NCBI GenBank assembly: GCA_001725415.1
Contig: MEGH01000026.1
Coordinates: 150,038 to 205,937, forward strand
Reading direction: 5' to 3'
Length of the DNA: 55,900 nucleotides
Source: Pseudonocardia sp. SCN 73-27
GTDB taxonomy: Bacteria; Actinomycetota; Actinomycetes; Mycobacteriales; Pseudonocardiaceae
A model generated the notes under the pieces. It worked only from the letters and a program-made list of their open reading frames with translations. It did not search any database and was not told the DNA's origin. The translations under genes and the position numbers were made by a program. Below are positions 17,497 through 26,053 of the stretch, one piece after another (positions within the stretch are counted from its first letter, which is position 1; each line of letters starts with the position of its first letter).

Positions 17497-17523
17497 CCGG
17501 CCCCGACCCCGATCCCGGGCCGG
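17497..17523 (+). terminator. GC hairpin after the aldolase gene
   Basis: CCGGCCC (17497-17503) pairs with GGGCCGG (17517-17523) around a 13-base loop, directly between the aldolase stop and the DUF421 ATG. It has no T-tract, so it may act as an attenuator or be incidental. Confidence 0.35.
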
Positions 17524-17526
17524 GGC

Positions 17527-18093
17527 ATGACGGCCTCGGCCGAGCTCGGTGTCGATCTGCGAACCGCGGGCCTCGTGGTCGTCGCGACCCTCGGCATCTA
17601 CCTGGCTCTCCTGGTGTGTGTACGGGTCTGCGGTCAGCGCAGCCTGGCGGCGATGTCCGCGACCGACGTCGCGTGCGTCATCGCACTCGGCGCGGTCGTC
17701 GGGCGGACCACACTCCTGGCGACGCCGACCCTGACGACGGGAGTGATCGCTCTCGCGATGCTCTTCGCCGTACAGCGGTCGTTGTCGCTGCTGCGCCGCA
17801 ACCGCGTACTGAGCCGGGTTCTCGCTCGTGAACCCGTGTTACTGGTCCGGGCCGGCCTGGTGCAGCGAGACGGACTGCGCCGCGCGCGGATGAACGAGGA
17901 CGACCTGCGGCAGCGGCTACGAGTAGCGGGTGTGGCGAGGCTGGCCGATGTCGACTGTGTCGTGCTCGAGCGCAACGGAGTCGTGAGTGTCCTGCGGGCA
18001 GGTCCGGACGCCGACCCGTGGCTGATGGCCGACGTGCCCGGCTACGACGAGCAGTACCAACATGGGACAACGCGGCCGCAGCGCACCGGCTGA
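17527..18093 (+). CDS. DUF421 (YetF-like) membrane protein
   Basis: A 188-residue protein with about three N-terminal membrane segments followed by a soluble C-terminal domain. It matches the DUF421/YetF pattern: GQRSLAAMSATDVACVIALG in the membrane part, then EPVLLVRAGLVQRDGLRRARMNEDDL and a V-L-E-R-N-G-V segment in the domain. YetF-like proteins are poorly understood and are not normally part of catabolic operons. Here it sits between the aldolase and the zinc alcohol dehydrogenase on the same strand. It may be a passenger or may influence membrane handling of the substrate. Confidence 0.82.
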   Translation: MTASAELGVDLRTAGLVVVATLGIYLALLVCVRVCGQRSLAAMSATDVACVIALGAVVGRTTLLATPTLTTGVIALAMLFAVQRSLSLLRRNRVLSRVLAREPVLLVRAGLVQRDGLRRARMNEDDLRQRLRVAGVARLADVDCVVLERNGVVSVLRAGPDADPWLMADVPGYDEQYQHGTTRPQRTG

Positions 18094-18130
18094 TCCTCAA
18101 CCCGTCGAAGTCGGTGAGGGGAGGACCATT

Positions 18131-19237
18131 GTGCCGGAGAACGACGCGGTGATGGGGTCGGTGGCCGCGCTGGTCGGTCGCGGGGCGGTCGAGGTGCAGA
18201 ACTACCCGGTCCCGGCAACGGGGCCGGGCGAGGCGTTGTTGGAGATCCTGCAGGCCAACGTGTGTGGCTCCGATGTCGGCATCTACCACCACCGCAACCC
18301 CGTCCTGCGCGATGTCGTGCTCGGCCACGAGTTCGTCGCCCGTGTCGCGGTGCTGGGGGAGGGGCTCACGCATGACTCCGCGGGCACACCGGTTGCGGTG
18401 GGCGACCGCGTCGTCGTCGTGTACTTCCGGGTGTGCGGACGCTGCCGGGCGTGCGGACGGGGCGAGTTCAACATGTGTGTGAACTGGGCGGACACGATGG
18501 CGGTGCCACCGACGCAAGCCCCGCACTTCCACGGTGCGTTCGCCAGCCACTACCACCTCTCCGCCGGTCGGCACTTCTACGTCGTCCCGGACGGCCTGAC
18601 CGATGCCGAGGTCGCAGGCGCCAACTGCGGCCTCGCACAGATGCTGTTCACCCTGGAACGGATCGGTGTGCGGCGGGGGCAGAACGTCGTCGTACAGGGA
18701 TGCGGCGGTCTCGGGCTCTACGCGTGCGCTGTCGCGGCACGGTCGGGAGCGCGGGTGATCGCGGTCGAACGCGACCCGGACCGGATCGCGGCGGCGGCCC
18801 GTTTCGGCGCCGGCGATGTCGTCGACATGAGGATCGACGTCAGCGACGGCGACCGGCTGTCGCGGGTCGCCGAGCTGACCGATGGCGACGGGGCCGACCT
18901 CGTCATCGAGGTCACCGGTCGCCCGGCGGCGTTCGCCGAGGCCGTCGCCTTCGCACGGACGGGCGGCACGATCGCCTCGGTCGGCAACCTCGGTGTCGGC
19001 CCCGGCGCCGAGCTGTCGATCACGCCGGCGTCGTTCACCCGCAAGAACCTCACCGTGCGGGGGTTCCTCCGCTACGACCCGTGGTACCTGCGCCGCGCGC
19101 TCGACTTCCTTCTCGACACCCGCGATCTCCATCCCTACGGATCGTTGTCCGATCGTGTCTACTCCCTCGACGAGATCGACACCGCGATTCTCCGGACCGA
19201 ATCCGGAGGGGCGATGCGGGCCGCCGTCGTCCCGTGA
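18131..19237 (+). CDS. Zinc-dependent alcohol dehydrogenase (MDR family)
   Basis: Medium-chain zinc dehydrogenase, 368 residues. The catalytic zinc ligands are in VCGSDVG and LGHEF. The structural zinc site is the four-Cys loop CGRCRACGRGEFNMC. The nucleotide-binding motif is VQGCGGLGLYA. The GTG at 18131 is chosen because GGGGAGG lies at the correct distance. An upstream ATG at 18062 overlaps DUF421 by 32 bp and lacks a Shine-Dalgarno sequence. Related enzymes oxidise polyols, threonine or cyclic alcohols with NAD(P). It is the last gene of the importer operon. Confidence 0.88.
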   Translation: MPENDAVMGSVAALVGRGAVEVQNYPVPATGPGEALLEILQANVCGSDVGIYHHRNPVLRDVVLGHEFVARVAVLGEGLTHDSAGTPVAVGDRVVVVYFRVCGRCRACGRGEFNMCVNWADTMAVPPTQAPHFHGAFASHYHLSAGRHFYVVPDGLTDAEVAGANCGLAQMLFTLERIGVRRGQNVVVQGCGGLGLYACAVAARSGARVIAVERDPDRIAAAARFGAGDVVDMRIDVSDGDRLSRVAELTDGDGADLVIEVTGRPAAFAEAVAFARTGGTIASVGNLGVGPGAELSITPASFTRKNLTVRGFLRYDPWYLRRALDFLLDTRDLHPYGSLSDRVYSLDEIDTAILRTESGGAMRAAVVP

Positions 19238-19313
19238 CGGCCGGGAGCGCGCGAGTTCCTCCCCGCGCGTGCACGCGTCCGCTCCGAACAGCGTGCGAGG
19301 GTCGGGCAGCGAT

Positions 19314-19359
19314 CGTCCCAAGTCGGGACACCTGGTCAGGCAGCTGCGTCCCTAACGTC
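19314..19359 (+). promoter_or_regulatory. Operator and -10 of the isomerase gene
   Basis: CGTCCC AAGTC GGGACA (19314-19330) is the regulon inverted repeat. TAACGTC (19353-19359) starts exactly 22 bp after it. The gene start at 19410 leaves a leader of about 45 bases. Confidence 0.72.
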
Positions 19360-19409
19360 GGATTCGGATCAACCGATGGTGCCGAGCAATGGCAGCAGGA
19401 GGCGTAGGG

Positions 19410-20279
19410 ATGAACAGGAGCAAGAGAGTGACGGAACCGGGTGTGATCCTCGGATACGGCAACCTCGTCGGTGTCTCCTTCGAGGAGCGGGTGGCCGCGG
19501 CCGCGGCGGCCGGCGCCGACGCGATCGGGTACTCCGTGTTCGAGTTCCAGGACGCCCGCCGCGCGGGGATCACCGCGAAGGAGCTGGCGGGAATCGCCGA
19601 GCGGTCGGGTATCCGGGTCGCGGAGCTGGAGATCGGTCTGGGATTCGACGGCCCCGCAGACGGTCGACGATGGCAACCCACCGGCTTCCCCTGGGATCTG
19701 CCCTACATGGACGCGGGCGTCGAGCAGGACCTGATCGAGCTCGCCGGCGCCTTCGGGGCGCACCACGTCGTCGTCGCGGCATCCACGGGTGGCCAGGGGA
19801 CGGCGTCCACCGCCCGCTTCGCGCGGCTCTGCGACCGCGCTGCCGAGGTAGGGGCGAAGGTGGCCATCGAGTTCCTTCCGGGAACCGACATGCCCGACAT
19901 CGCAAGTGCGCTGGCCGTGGTCGAGGCCGCCGACCGCGACAACGGCGGGCTCTGCGTGGACAACTGGCACTTCATGCGGGGCAACCGCGACGACGCGGCC
20001 CTGCAGTCGTTGCCGGCGGATCGGGTCGTCGTCGTGCAACTCTCGGACGGCCCGGTCGCGCCCCGGACGGACGACTACTTCGAGGAGACGCTCAGACATC
20101 GCATGCTGTTCGGCGACGGTGACTGGGATGTGGCGGGGTTCCTCGCGACGCTGCGCGGCACCGGCACGACTGCGCCGGTGTCGATCGAGATCCTCTCCGA
20201 ACACTGGCAGGGCCGGCCGGTCCTCGAAACGGCCAAGGCGTTCGTGGCAGCCGCTCGTGCGCTCGAGAGTCCTGCCTGA
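19410..20279 (+). CDS. Sugar phosphate isomerase/epimerase-like TIM-barrel protein
   Basis: AP-endonuclease-2/xylose-isomerase-like barrel of 289 residues. Likely metal ligands are the Glu in KVAIEFLPGTD, the Asp in CVDNWHFMRG, and the Glu in SIEILSEHW, consistent with a divalent-metal isomerase or dehydratase. The ATG at 19410 has AGGAGG eight bases upstream, so the earlier ATG at 19389 is rejected. It is a single gene under its own operator, between the importer operon and the second lipoprotein operon. Candidate roles are keto-enol isomerisation or dehydration of a pathway intermediate. Confidence 0.85.
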   Translation: MNRSKRVTEPGVILGYGNLVGVSFEERVAAAAAAGADAIGYSVFEFQDARRAGITAKELAGIAERSGIRVAELEIGLGFDGPADGRRWQPTGFPWDLPYMDAGVEQDLIELAGAFGAHHVVVAASTGGQGTASTARFARLCDRAAEVGAKVAIEFLPGTDMPDIASALAVVEAADRDNGGLCVDNWHFMRGNRDDAALQSLPADRVVVVQLSDGPVAPRTDDYFEETLRHRMLFGDGDWDVAGFLATLRGTGTTAPVSIEILSEHWQGRPVLETAKAFVAAARALESPA

Positions 20280-20301
20280 CGGGCCTGCCACCCGGGCGGT
20301 T

Positions 20302-20347
20302 CGTCCGAACTCGGGACAACTCGTCGGCCGGCTCGGTCCATAACGTC
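20302..20347 (+). promoter_or_regulatory. Operator and -10 of the second lipoprotein-BKACE operon
   Basis: CGTCCG AACTC GGGACA (20302-20318) is the regulon repeat with one left-arm mismatch. TAACGTC (20341-20347) starts exactly 22 bp after it. Confidence 0.7.
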
Positions 20348-20398
20348 GGTCACGGTCCGACGAACGGATCCCAGCCCCCATCACCAAGGAAGATCGTC

Positions 20399-21517
20399 AT
20401 GCACCGCGCCCGTGTCCCACGCCTCCCGGCGTTCCTCCTCGCGACGGCACTCGCCTCGGCCGTCGCTCTCGCCGCCTGCTCCCCGGCCCCCACCGGAGGC
20501 AGCTCGTCCGCGGGCGGAGCCACCCAGCAGGCGGCCGCTGCGGCTCCCGGTGACATCACGTCGCTGTGCCCCTCGGAACCGACCAAGGTCGTCTACGTCA
20601 AGTCCGCAGGCGGACAGGTCTGGTCGGCGATCTCCAACGCCGAGTTCCAGACGGAGGCGGCGAAGTGCCCGACGATCGAGGCGAGTTGGTACAACGGCAC
20701 GACGGGCCAGCAGGGCGCGATCGCGGCCACGAACGCCGCGGTTGCGCAGGGCGCGAAGGTCATGGTGATCAGCCCCGACTTCGGCCCCTCACAGCTGCCC
20801 TCGATGCGCAAGGCGATGGAAGCCGGCGTCAAGGTCGTCAGCACCGTCAACGACGTCGCGGGTCTGAAGGGCACCGACTACGTCGAGTCGCTGGTGTGGG
20901 ACACCGACGCGATCGCACGCAACCAGGCCGAGTGGCTCGCCAAGAACGTGGGCAGCGGCAAGGTGGCGTTCCTCGGCGGACAGCCCGGCGCACCGTCGAC
21001 CGAGAAGACCTTCACCGCGTTCGCGACAGCGCTCACGCAGTACGCACCGCAGATGCAGCTCGTCCCCGACACCTGGGTGCCGACGAACTGGGATGCCGCG
21101 CAGAAGCGACGCTCGGTTGCCGGCCTGGTCGCCCAGAACGGTGACTACGCCGCGTTCGTCAGCGACTACGGCGCGTCCGACATCGGCGCGGTGCAGGCCA
21201 TCGTCGACGCCGGCGGGAAGATGCCCGCGTTCCTCAACATCGGCTCGTCGCAAGGATTCGTCTGCGCTGTCACGCAGCACAAGATCGCTTGGCTGGGCCA
21301 GGACGGGACCACTCAGATGTCGGCGGCGTCGCTACGGGTCGGGCTGGCGTCGCTGGCGGGCAAGGCGAGCGCCGAGCAGGTTCCGTTCGTGCTCTCGATC
21401 TACGCCGACACCGCGGCCGGCAAGGTTCCGGCATGCGACCCGTCGATCTCACCGGACGCGGACCTGTCGTCGAGCCTGCCCGTCGACAAGCTCAAGGCTG
21501 TCCTCAACGGCAGCTGA
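20399..21517 (+). CDS. Sugar-type ABC importer substrate-binding lipoprotein 2
   Basis: RbsB-like lipoprotein of 372 residues with signal peptide ending in the lipobox VALAAC, then a Ser/Gly/Ala linker. It shares most of its length with the first lipoprotein (for example TWVPTNWD, NGDYAAFVSDYGASDIG and ADTAAGK). No ATPase or permease accompanies it, so it presumably feeds the transporter encoded at 12456-15963. A second binding protein usually widens ligand range or tunes affinity. AAGGAAG precedes the ATG. It is co-transcribed with the BKACE gene. Confidence 0.93.
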   Translation: MHRARVPRLPAFLLATALASAVALAACSPAPTGGSSSAGGATQQAAAAAPGDITSLCPSEPTKVVYVKSAGGQVWSAISNAEFQTEAAKCPTIEASWYNGTTGQQGAIAATNAAVAQGAKVMVISPDFGPSQLPSMRKAMEAGVKVVSTVNDVAGLKGTDYVESLVWDTDAIARNQAEWLAKNVGSGKVAFLGGQPGAPSTEKTFTAFATALTQYAPQMQLVPDTWVPTNWDAAQKRRSVAGLVAQNGDYAAFVSDYGASDIGAVQAIVDAGGKMPAFLNIGSSQGFVCAVTQHKIAWLGQDGTTQMSAASLRVGLASLAGKASAEQVPFVLSIYADTAAGKVPACDPSISPDADLSSSLPVDKLKAVLNGS

Positions 21518-21546
21518 GCAGGAACGAACAGGAGGGAGGTCGTCGC

Positions 21547-22479
21547 GTGGCGAGCAGGCGCAAGGTCGTCGTCACCTGTGCGGTGACGGGTGCGATCCAC
21601 ACCCCGTCGATGTCACCGCACCTGCCGGTCTCGGCGTCGGAGATCGCGGAGGCGGCGTTGGAGGCTGCTGAGGCAGGCGCGGCGATTCTGCACCTGCACG
21701 CCCGCGACCCCGTGGACGGACGCCCGTCGCAGGACCCGGCTCACTTCGAGCCGATCCTGCGCAAGCTGAAGGGCCACACCGACGCCATCGTCAACCTGAC
21801 GACGGGCGGCAATCCGGCGATGACCGTCGACGAGAGGGTGCGGCCGCTCGCGGAGTTCGCACCGGAGATCGCCTCGCTCAACATGGGGTCGATGAACTTC
21901 GGGCTCTACCCGATGCTGGAGCGGACAACGACGTTCCGGCATTCGTGGGAACGGCCGGCCCTGGAGGCCTCGCGCGACGTCGTCTTCAAGAACACGTTCG
22001 CCGACATCGAACGCATCCTTGCGATCGGCGATGCGAACGGCACCCGGTTCGAGTTCGAGTGCTACGACACCTCGCACCTCTACAACCTCGCGCACTTCCG
22101 CGACCGTGGGCTCGTTCGGGGACCGCTGTTCGTGCAGTCGGTGTTCGGACTCCTGGGCGGCATCGGGACGCACCCCGACGACGTCGCACACATGCGGCGT
22201 ACAGCGGACCGCCTGCTCGGCGACGGGTACGAGTGGTCGGTGCTGGGCGCAGGGAAAGCTCAGATGTCGCTGGTGACGATGGGCGCGACAATGGGAGCGC
22301 ATGTCAGGGTCGGCCTGGAGGACTCGTTGTGGATCGGCCCTGGCCGGCAGGCGACGAGCAACGCCGAGCAGGTCACGCGAGTTCGCGGGGTGTTGGGCGC
22401 CCTGAGCATCGACGTCGCCACGCCCGCCGAGGCCCGAGCCCTGCTGTGCCTGAAGGGCGGGGCCTCGGTGGGCTTCTGA
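21547..22479 (+). CDS. BKACE family beta-keto acid cleavage enzyme (DUF849)
   Basis: TIM-barrel enzyme of 310 residues in the beta-keto acid cleavage family, which condenses a beta-keto acid with acetyl-CoA to give acetoacetate and a new CoA thioester (known for 3-keto-5-aminohexanoate). The zinc-binding His pair is in LHLHARDP near residue 47. Other landmarks are SQDP, NLTTGG, the SLNMGSMNFG segment and the late HVRVGLED with the catalytic Glu/Asp. The GTG start is preceded by AGGAGGGAGG. Its presence implies that the pathway generates a beta-keto acid, a useful constraint on the unknown substrate. Confidence 0.9.
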   Translation: MASRRKVVVTCAVTGAIHTPSMSPHLPVSASEIAEAALEAAEAGAAILHLHARDPVDGRPSQDPAHFEPILRKLKGHTDAIVNLTTGGNPAMTVDERVRPLAEFAPEIASLNMGSMNFGLYPMLERTTTFRHSWERPALEASRDVVFKNTFADIERILAIGDANGTRFEFECYDTSHLYNLAHFRDRGLVRGPLFVQSVFGLLGGIGTHPDDVAHMRRTADRLLGDGYEWSVLGAGKAQMSLVTMGATMGAHVRVGLEDSLWIGPGRQATSNAEQVTRVRGVLGALSIDVATPAEARALLCLKGGASVGF

Positions 22480-22580
22480 CGCGGTCCGCCACAGAACTGG
22501 CCGGCTCGCGCGGCGAAGAGTCCGGAGCACGTCAGCGCGTTCGTCGAATCCACGTCGATGTGATGGGCGTCGTCGAGGAG

Positions 22581-23243
22581 TCAGGGTGAGGCGTGGGCCG
22601 GCGGCTCCGCGGAACGACCCGGCAGGGCCGCGACACGGGTGACGAGTTCGGCGGCGATGTCGTCGAGTGCGAGGACCCGGTCGACGACGTGCCGGGCGAT
22701 CGTGGCTCGGGGCATGGCGAAGTGGTCGGAGGTGGCCTCGTCCGTCGTGAGGACCGTGCCCCCGAAGGCGTGCACGGCCACCGCTCCGGTGGCACCGTCG
22801 CGTCCACCGCCGGACAGGATGACCGCGACGATCCGCGGGCCTGCGGCGACGGCGAGGGTCACGAGCAGGAGATCGGCCGAGGGCCGGTACGGCGGCGGAC
22901 CGTCCGTCGGGATGAGGGCGAGCGTCGCGCCCGGTGTGGCGAGGGCATGCGTCCCGGGCGGGACCACCGCCACTCGGCCTTCGCGGAGGAGGTCGCCGTG
23001 CCGGACGGCGTCGACCGGCAGCCGACAGTGCCGGCGCAGGATCGGGACGAGCAGGTCCACGTCGTCCGGACGTCGGTGCTGCACGACGACGACCGCTGCC
23101 GGTAGGTCCACGGGCAGGGAGGCCAGCACATGCCCCACCGCCTGGAGCCCACCGGCCGAACAGGCGAGCACGACGACGTGCCGGGGCCAGGCGTGCGGCA
23201 CCGACGTCGACGACTGCGCGTCGAGTGGCTCCGGCGCGTTCAT
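22581..23243 (-). CDS. CheB-type methylesterase domain protein
   Basis: Stand-alone CheB methylesterase domain of about 220 residues without a receiver domain. The catalytic Ser is in LACSAGGLQAV, the His in VVVQHRRPDD, and the Asp in SGGGRDGATGA. No chemotaxis genes are nearby, so a role outside chemotaxis is likely; such orphans occur in signalling or stress loci. The start is uncertain: ATG at 23243 is used here, but GTG at 23306 would add 21 residues. It is convergent with the BKACE gene and marks the boundary between the catabolic and dormancy-like regions. Confidence 0.8.
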   Translation of the reverse strand: MNAPEPLDAQSSTSVPHAWPRHVVVLACSAGGLQAVGHVLASLPVDLPAAVVVVQHRRPDDVDLLVPILRRHCRLPVDAVRHGDLLREGRVAVVPPGTHALATPGATLALIPTDGPPPYRPSADLLLVTLAVAAGPRIVAVILSGGGRDGATGAVAVHAFGGTVLTTDEATSDHFAMPRATIARHVVDRVLALDDIAAELVTRVAALPGRSAEPPAHASP

Positions 23244-23370
23244 CGGCGTTCGGCCCCGGGATCGAGGGGATCGTGGAGAGCAGGTCGCTGCGGCGTGGTC
23301 GGACACCGTCTCGACACGGTCCGGCCTCGCGCCCTGCCGGGTACCGGGTGATGGGCCGGGGACGTGTCGA

Positions 23371-23736
23371 TCACGGGTTCGTTCGTTTCTCGGCGGCGGA
23401 GAACAGCCCGATCATGTTGCCGTCCGGATCGGCGAACATCGCCATGTTGCCCATGTCGCCGACCGGAGCCGGCCCCATGACCCGGTGCGCCCCGAGCTCC
23501 TCGGCGCGGCTCAGAGCCTTGTCCAGGTTCTCCACGCCGACGTAGAAGGTGACGTACGGGCGTACGCCCTGCGGTGTCGGGAGCACACCGCCGTTGATCC
23601 CGGCCGCGCCGGTGTCGACGACCCCGTAGCCGTTCGCATCGGGCGTGATGGTCCAGTCGAACAGCTCGGCGTAGAAGTGTCGGGCGCGGTCGCCGTCGAC
23701 TGCGCCGATCTCGAAGTGGATGACGGGTGCGCCCAT
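23371..23736 (-). CDS. VOC (glyoxalase-like) family protein
   Basis: Vicinal oxygen chelate fold protein, 121 residues, with two beta-alpha-beta-beta-beta modules. IHFEIGAVDGDRARHFYAELFDW opens the first module and FADPDGNMIGLF closes the second. The ATG at 23736 has AGGAGG upstream. VOC proteins include glyoxalases, dioxygenases and resistance proteins, and this sequence does not identify a reaction. A GGGAG TTTC GGCCC box lies about 105 bp upstream. Confidence 0.85.
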   Translation of the reverse strand: MGAPVIHFEIGAVDGDRARHFYAELFDWTITPDANGYGVVDTGAAGINGGVLPTPQGVRPYVTFYVGVENLDKALSRAEELGAHRVMGPAPVGDMGNMAMFADPDGNMIGLFSAAEKRTNP

Positions 23737-23840
23737 CGTGTGCCTCCTGGATCGCGGATGTCCGACGAGCCGGCCGGCCCGGCGTCCCTGTGCGGCGGCC
23801 GCGCCCCCTGACCGTCGTCGGTCCCGGCGGCTTCCGACAG

Positions 23841-23854
23841 GGGAGTTTCGGCCC
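23841..23854 (-). promoter_or_regulatory. DosR-like box upstream of the VOC gene
   Basis: GGGAG TTTC GGCCC matches the 5-4-5 box of the dormancy-like region, between the divergent VOC and PPOX genes. Confidence 0.5.
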
Positions 23855-23976
23855 GGACGACCGAGTCCTCCGTCCCGTGACGGCCGGGACCGTCCGGGGA
23901 GCCACACCGGGCCGCCCCGTGATCAGGCGAACGGGTCCCAGCGCTGGGAGAGACTGTCGAAAGGTCCCTGTCCGTG

Positions 23977-23990
23977 GTGCCTTTCGGCCC
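23977..23990 (+). promoter_or_regulatory. DosR-like box upstream of the PPOX gene
   Basis: GTGCC TTTC GGCCC shares the right arm and spacing of the box. It lies about 35 bp before the ATG at 24026. Confidence 0.45.
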
Positions 23991-24025
23991 GACAACGGTC
24001 TCGGCTCGATCCGGAGACTGGGTGC

Positions 24026-24454
24026 ATGTCGGTCTCCATCTCCGCCTCCGTCGGCCCGTCCCGGCTCCTCGAGCTCGACCGCGGCGAATGCCTGCGTCGT
24101 CTCGCCGGTGTCGCAGTCGGCCGTGTCGTGTTCACGGAGGCTGCGATGCCCGCTGCCCATCCGGTGAACTTCCTGCTGGAGGGTGAGGAGATCCTCTTCC
24201 GCAGCGGGCCCGGAAGCGTGCTGTCCGCCGCCGGCCGCGGCGATGTCCTCGCCTTCCAGGCCGACCACATCGACCCGGCCGTGCGGACGGGCTGGAGCGT
24301 GCTCGCCGTCGGGCGCGCGTACGAGGTGACCGACATCGCGCGCCTCGCCCACCTCGAAGCCCGACTGCCGACGCCCTGGGTCCCCGGGCGAGCCGGCCAC
24401 ACCGTCGCCGTTCCGGCTCAGCGGCTCACGGGCCGGCTCATCGGCCCGGCCTGA
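24026..24454 (+). CDS. Pyridoxamine 5'-phosphate oxidase-fold flavin-binding protein
   Basis: A 142-residue split-barrel protein. LLELDRGECLRRLAGVAVGRVVFTE followed by PAAHPVNFLLEGEEILFRS is typical of the PPOX-like group that binds FMN or F420. Members of this group occur in the mycobacterial DosR regulon (for example Rv3129). The start is the ATG at 24026, just after a DosR-like box. A redox role in hypoxia is inferred from family and context. Confidence 0.85.
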   Translation: MSVSISASVGPSRLLELDRGECLRRLAGVAVGRVVFTEAAMPAAHPVNFLLEGEEILFRSGPGSVLSAAGRGDVLAFQADHIDPAVRTGWSVLAVGRAYEVTDIARLAHLEARLPTPWVPGRAGHTVAVPAQRLTGRLIGPA

Positions 24455-24491
24455 CCGTCGGCGTCGAGTCGCTGCGGCGGTGCCGGATGCC

Positions 24492-24505
24492 GGGCCGATC
24501 GACCC
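24492..24505 (+). promoter_or_regulatory. DosR-like box upstream of a membrane protein gene
   Basis: GGGCC GATC GACCC follows the 5-4-5 pattern, about 100 bp before the ATG at 24604. Confidence 0.5.
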
Positions 24506-24603
24506 GCCCGCCGGAGCGCGAAGGACCCGGACGGTGCGGGCTCTCGCCCCTGTGGACGCGAGCGGGTGCCGGGCCACGCTGGACGTGCGTCCAGGGAGGT
24601 CTC

Positions 24604-25032
24604 ATGGTCACCAGCACACCGGTTCCGGTCGTCCCGCGGCGCCACTGGAGTCTGGCCGGTCTGGAAGGTCTGATCGCGCTGTCGGCGGTGTACGGCGGCA
24701 TCGGGCTGGTCGCGGCGAACGCGATCGGCATGCCCGACGAGTGGCTCGTGGGCACCCCGTTCGGGTCCTGGGCGCTGCCCGGTGTGCTCCTCCTGACCGT
24801 CGTCGCCGCACCCATGGCGGCGGCCGCGATGCTCGAGCTGCGGAGATCGCCGTGGGCCGCGATCGGTTCGGTGGCCGCAGGCGCCGCGCAGGTGGGGTGG
24901 ATCGCCGGTGAGCTGCTGATCATGCAGCGCTACAACGTCCTGCAGCCGGTGATGATGCTTCTCGGGCTGCTCGTCGTCCTCGTGGCGGTGACGGTGCGCA
25001 GACGGGAACCGTTGTGGCCGCCGTCGCGATGA
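24604..25032 (+). CDS. Small four-helix membrane protein
   Basis: A 142-residue hydrophobic protein with about four predicted membrane segments: residues 16-36, 57-80, 84-105 and 112-132. AGGGAGG precedes the ATG. I do not recognise a characterised family. It is followed directly by a lipoprotein gene, so both products may act at the cell envelope. An upstream DosR-like box suggests stress control. Confidence 0.72.
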   Translation: MVTSTPVPVVPRRHWSLAGLEGLIALSAVYGGIGLVAANAIGMPDEWLVGTPFGSWALPGVLLLTVVAAPMAAAAMLELRRSPWAAIGSVAAGAAQVGWIAGELLIMQRYNVLQPVMMLLGLLVVLVAVTVRRREPLWPPSR

Positions 25033-25106
25033 CGCGCCGTCCGCCGATCGAGTCGGCCCAGGGTCGTCAGGCGTCGGGTGGTGAGCGAGAGCCGAGTGGC
25101 GCAGCG

Positions 25107-25895
25107 ATGATCGGCCGGGTCGCGGCGCGGATCGCCGCAGGGGCGTGCGCGCTCGTGCTGGCGGGGTGCGGCGGCACCGGGAGCGGCGCCGGCGCCCCGA
25201 CGACCGCCCCGACGACCGCAGGCGGTTCGACGGTCGCCCCGACGACAGCGGGACCGGCACCGACGACCAGTGCCGGGCCCACATCAGAACCCGACCGGAC
25301 GGCCGCGTTCGCCCCGCTCTGGCCGTTCGCCGATGCGAGCGAAGCGGCGGCGTGGCAGCGCGAGTACGCCACCGGCGGTCATCAACCCTGGCACCTCGAT
25401 CCCGGTGCCACCGCCCTCGCGTTCGCCGCCGCCCTCGGACTGACCGGTATCGACCAGGTGACGTCCAGCCAGGTCGCCGGGGACCAGGCCTGGGCGGGGG
25501 TCGGCCATGCCCTGCCCGAGCGCCCGGCCGCGACGGCGGCCGTCGTTCACCTCGTCCGCCTCGGAACCGGCGTCGACCGACCCTGGGAGGTCGTGGGCAC
25601 CCACGACACCACACTCACCCTCGACACCCCGGCCTACGGGACCGCCGCGGGGTCGCCGGTGGCGGTGGGAGGCGAGATCACCGGCGTCGACGAGAGCTTG
25701 CGGGTCCAGGTTCGGTCCGCAGGGGCTGCGCGGCCGCTCGGCGACACCTGTTGTCTGCCCGCCGGTGGTGAGAGGCAACGGTGGGCGACGACCGTCACCG
25801 TGCACGGGCGCGGCCTCGCGACGATCGTCGTCTCGACGGGCGGGCACGTGGCCGAGGTGGAGCGTTTCGCCGTCACGGCCGTGCTGCTGCGGTGA
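25107..25895 (+). CDS. Putative lipoprotein with Pro-Thr-rich linker
   Basis: A 262-residue secreted protein. The signal peptide ends in the lipobox LVLAGC, followed by a low-complexity APTTAPTTAGG-type linker of about 40 residues. The folded region contains HDTTLTLDTPAYG, a GGEITGVDESLRV segment and a Cys pair (TCCLP). The C-terminal part is beta-rich and faintly resembles Gmad2-like domains, but I would not assign it. ATG at 25107 is chosen because the signal peptide starts there. An ATGA-overlapping ATG at 25029 would add 26 residues. Confidence 0.7.
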   Translation: MIGRVAARIAAGACALVLAGCGGTGSGAGAPTTAPTTAGGSTVAPTTAGPAPTTSAGPTSEPDRTAAFAPLWPFADASEAAAWQREYATGGHQPWHLDPGATALAFAAALGLTGIDQVTSSQVAGDQAWAGVGHALPERPAATAAVVHLVRLGTGVDRPWEVVGTHDTTLTLDTPAYGTAAGSPVAVGGEITGVDESLRVQVRSAGAARPLGDTCCLPAGGERQRWATTVTVHGRGLATIVVSTGGHVAEVERFAVTAVLLR

Positions 25896-26053
25896 GGCCA
25901 GGCTCGGCACCGACGGTCGCCGAGAGTCGTCCGCCGGGTGGTCGCCTGCCTGTGAAGAACGCCGAGCCCGGTCCGCGCCGGCAAGCGTCGTCCGCCGCCA
26001 GGCGCGGAGGGCCTGGGCGCTCTCGGAGCGGTCGTGGTGGGCGGCCGTGGCGC

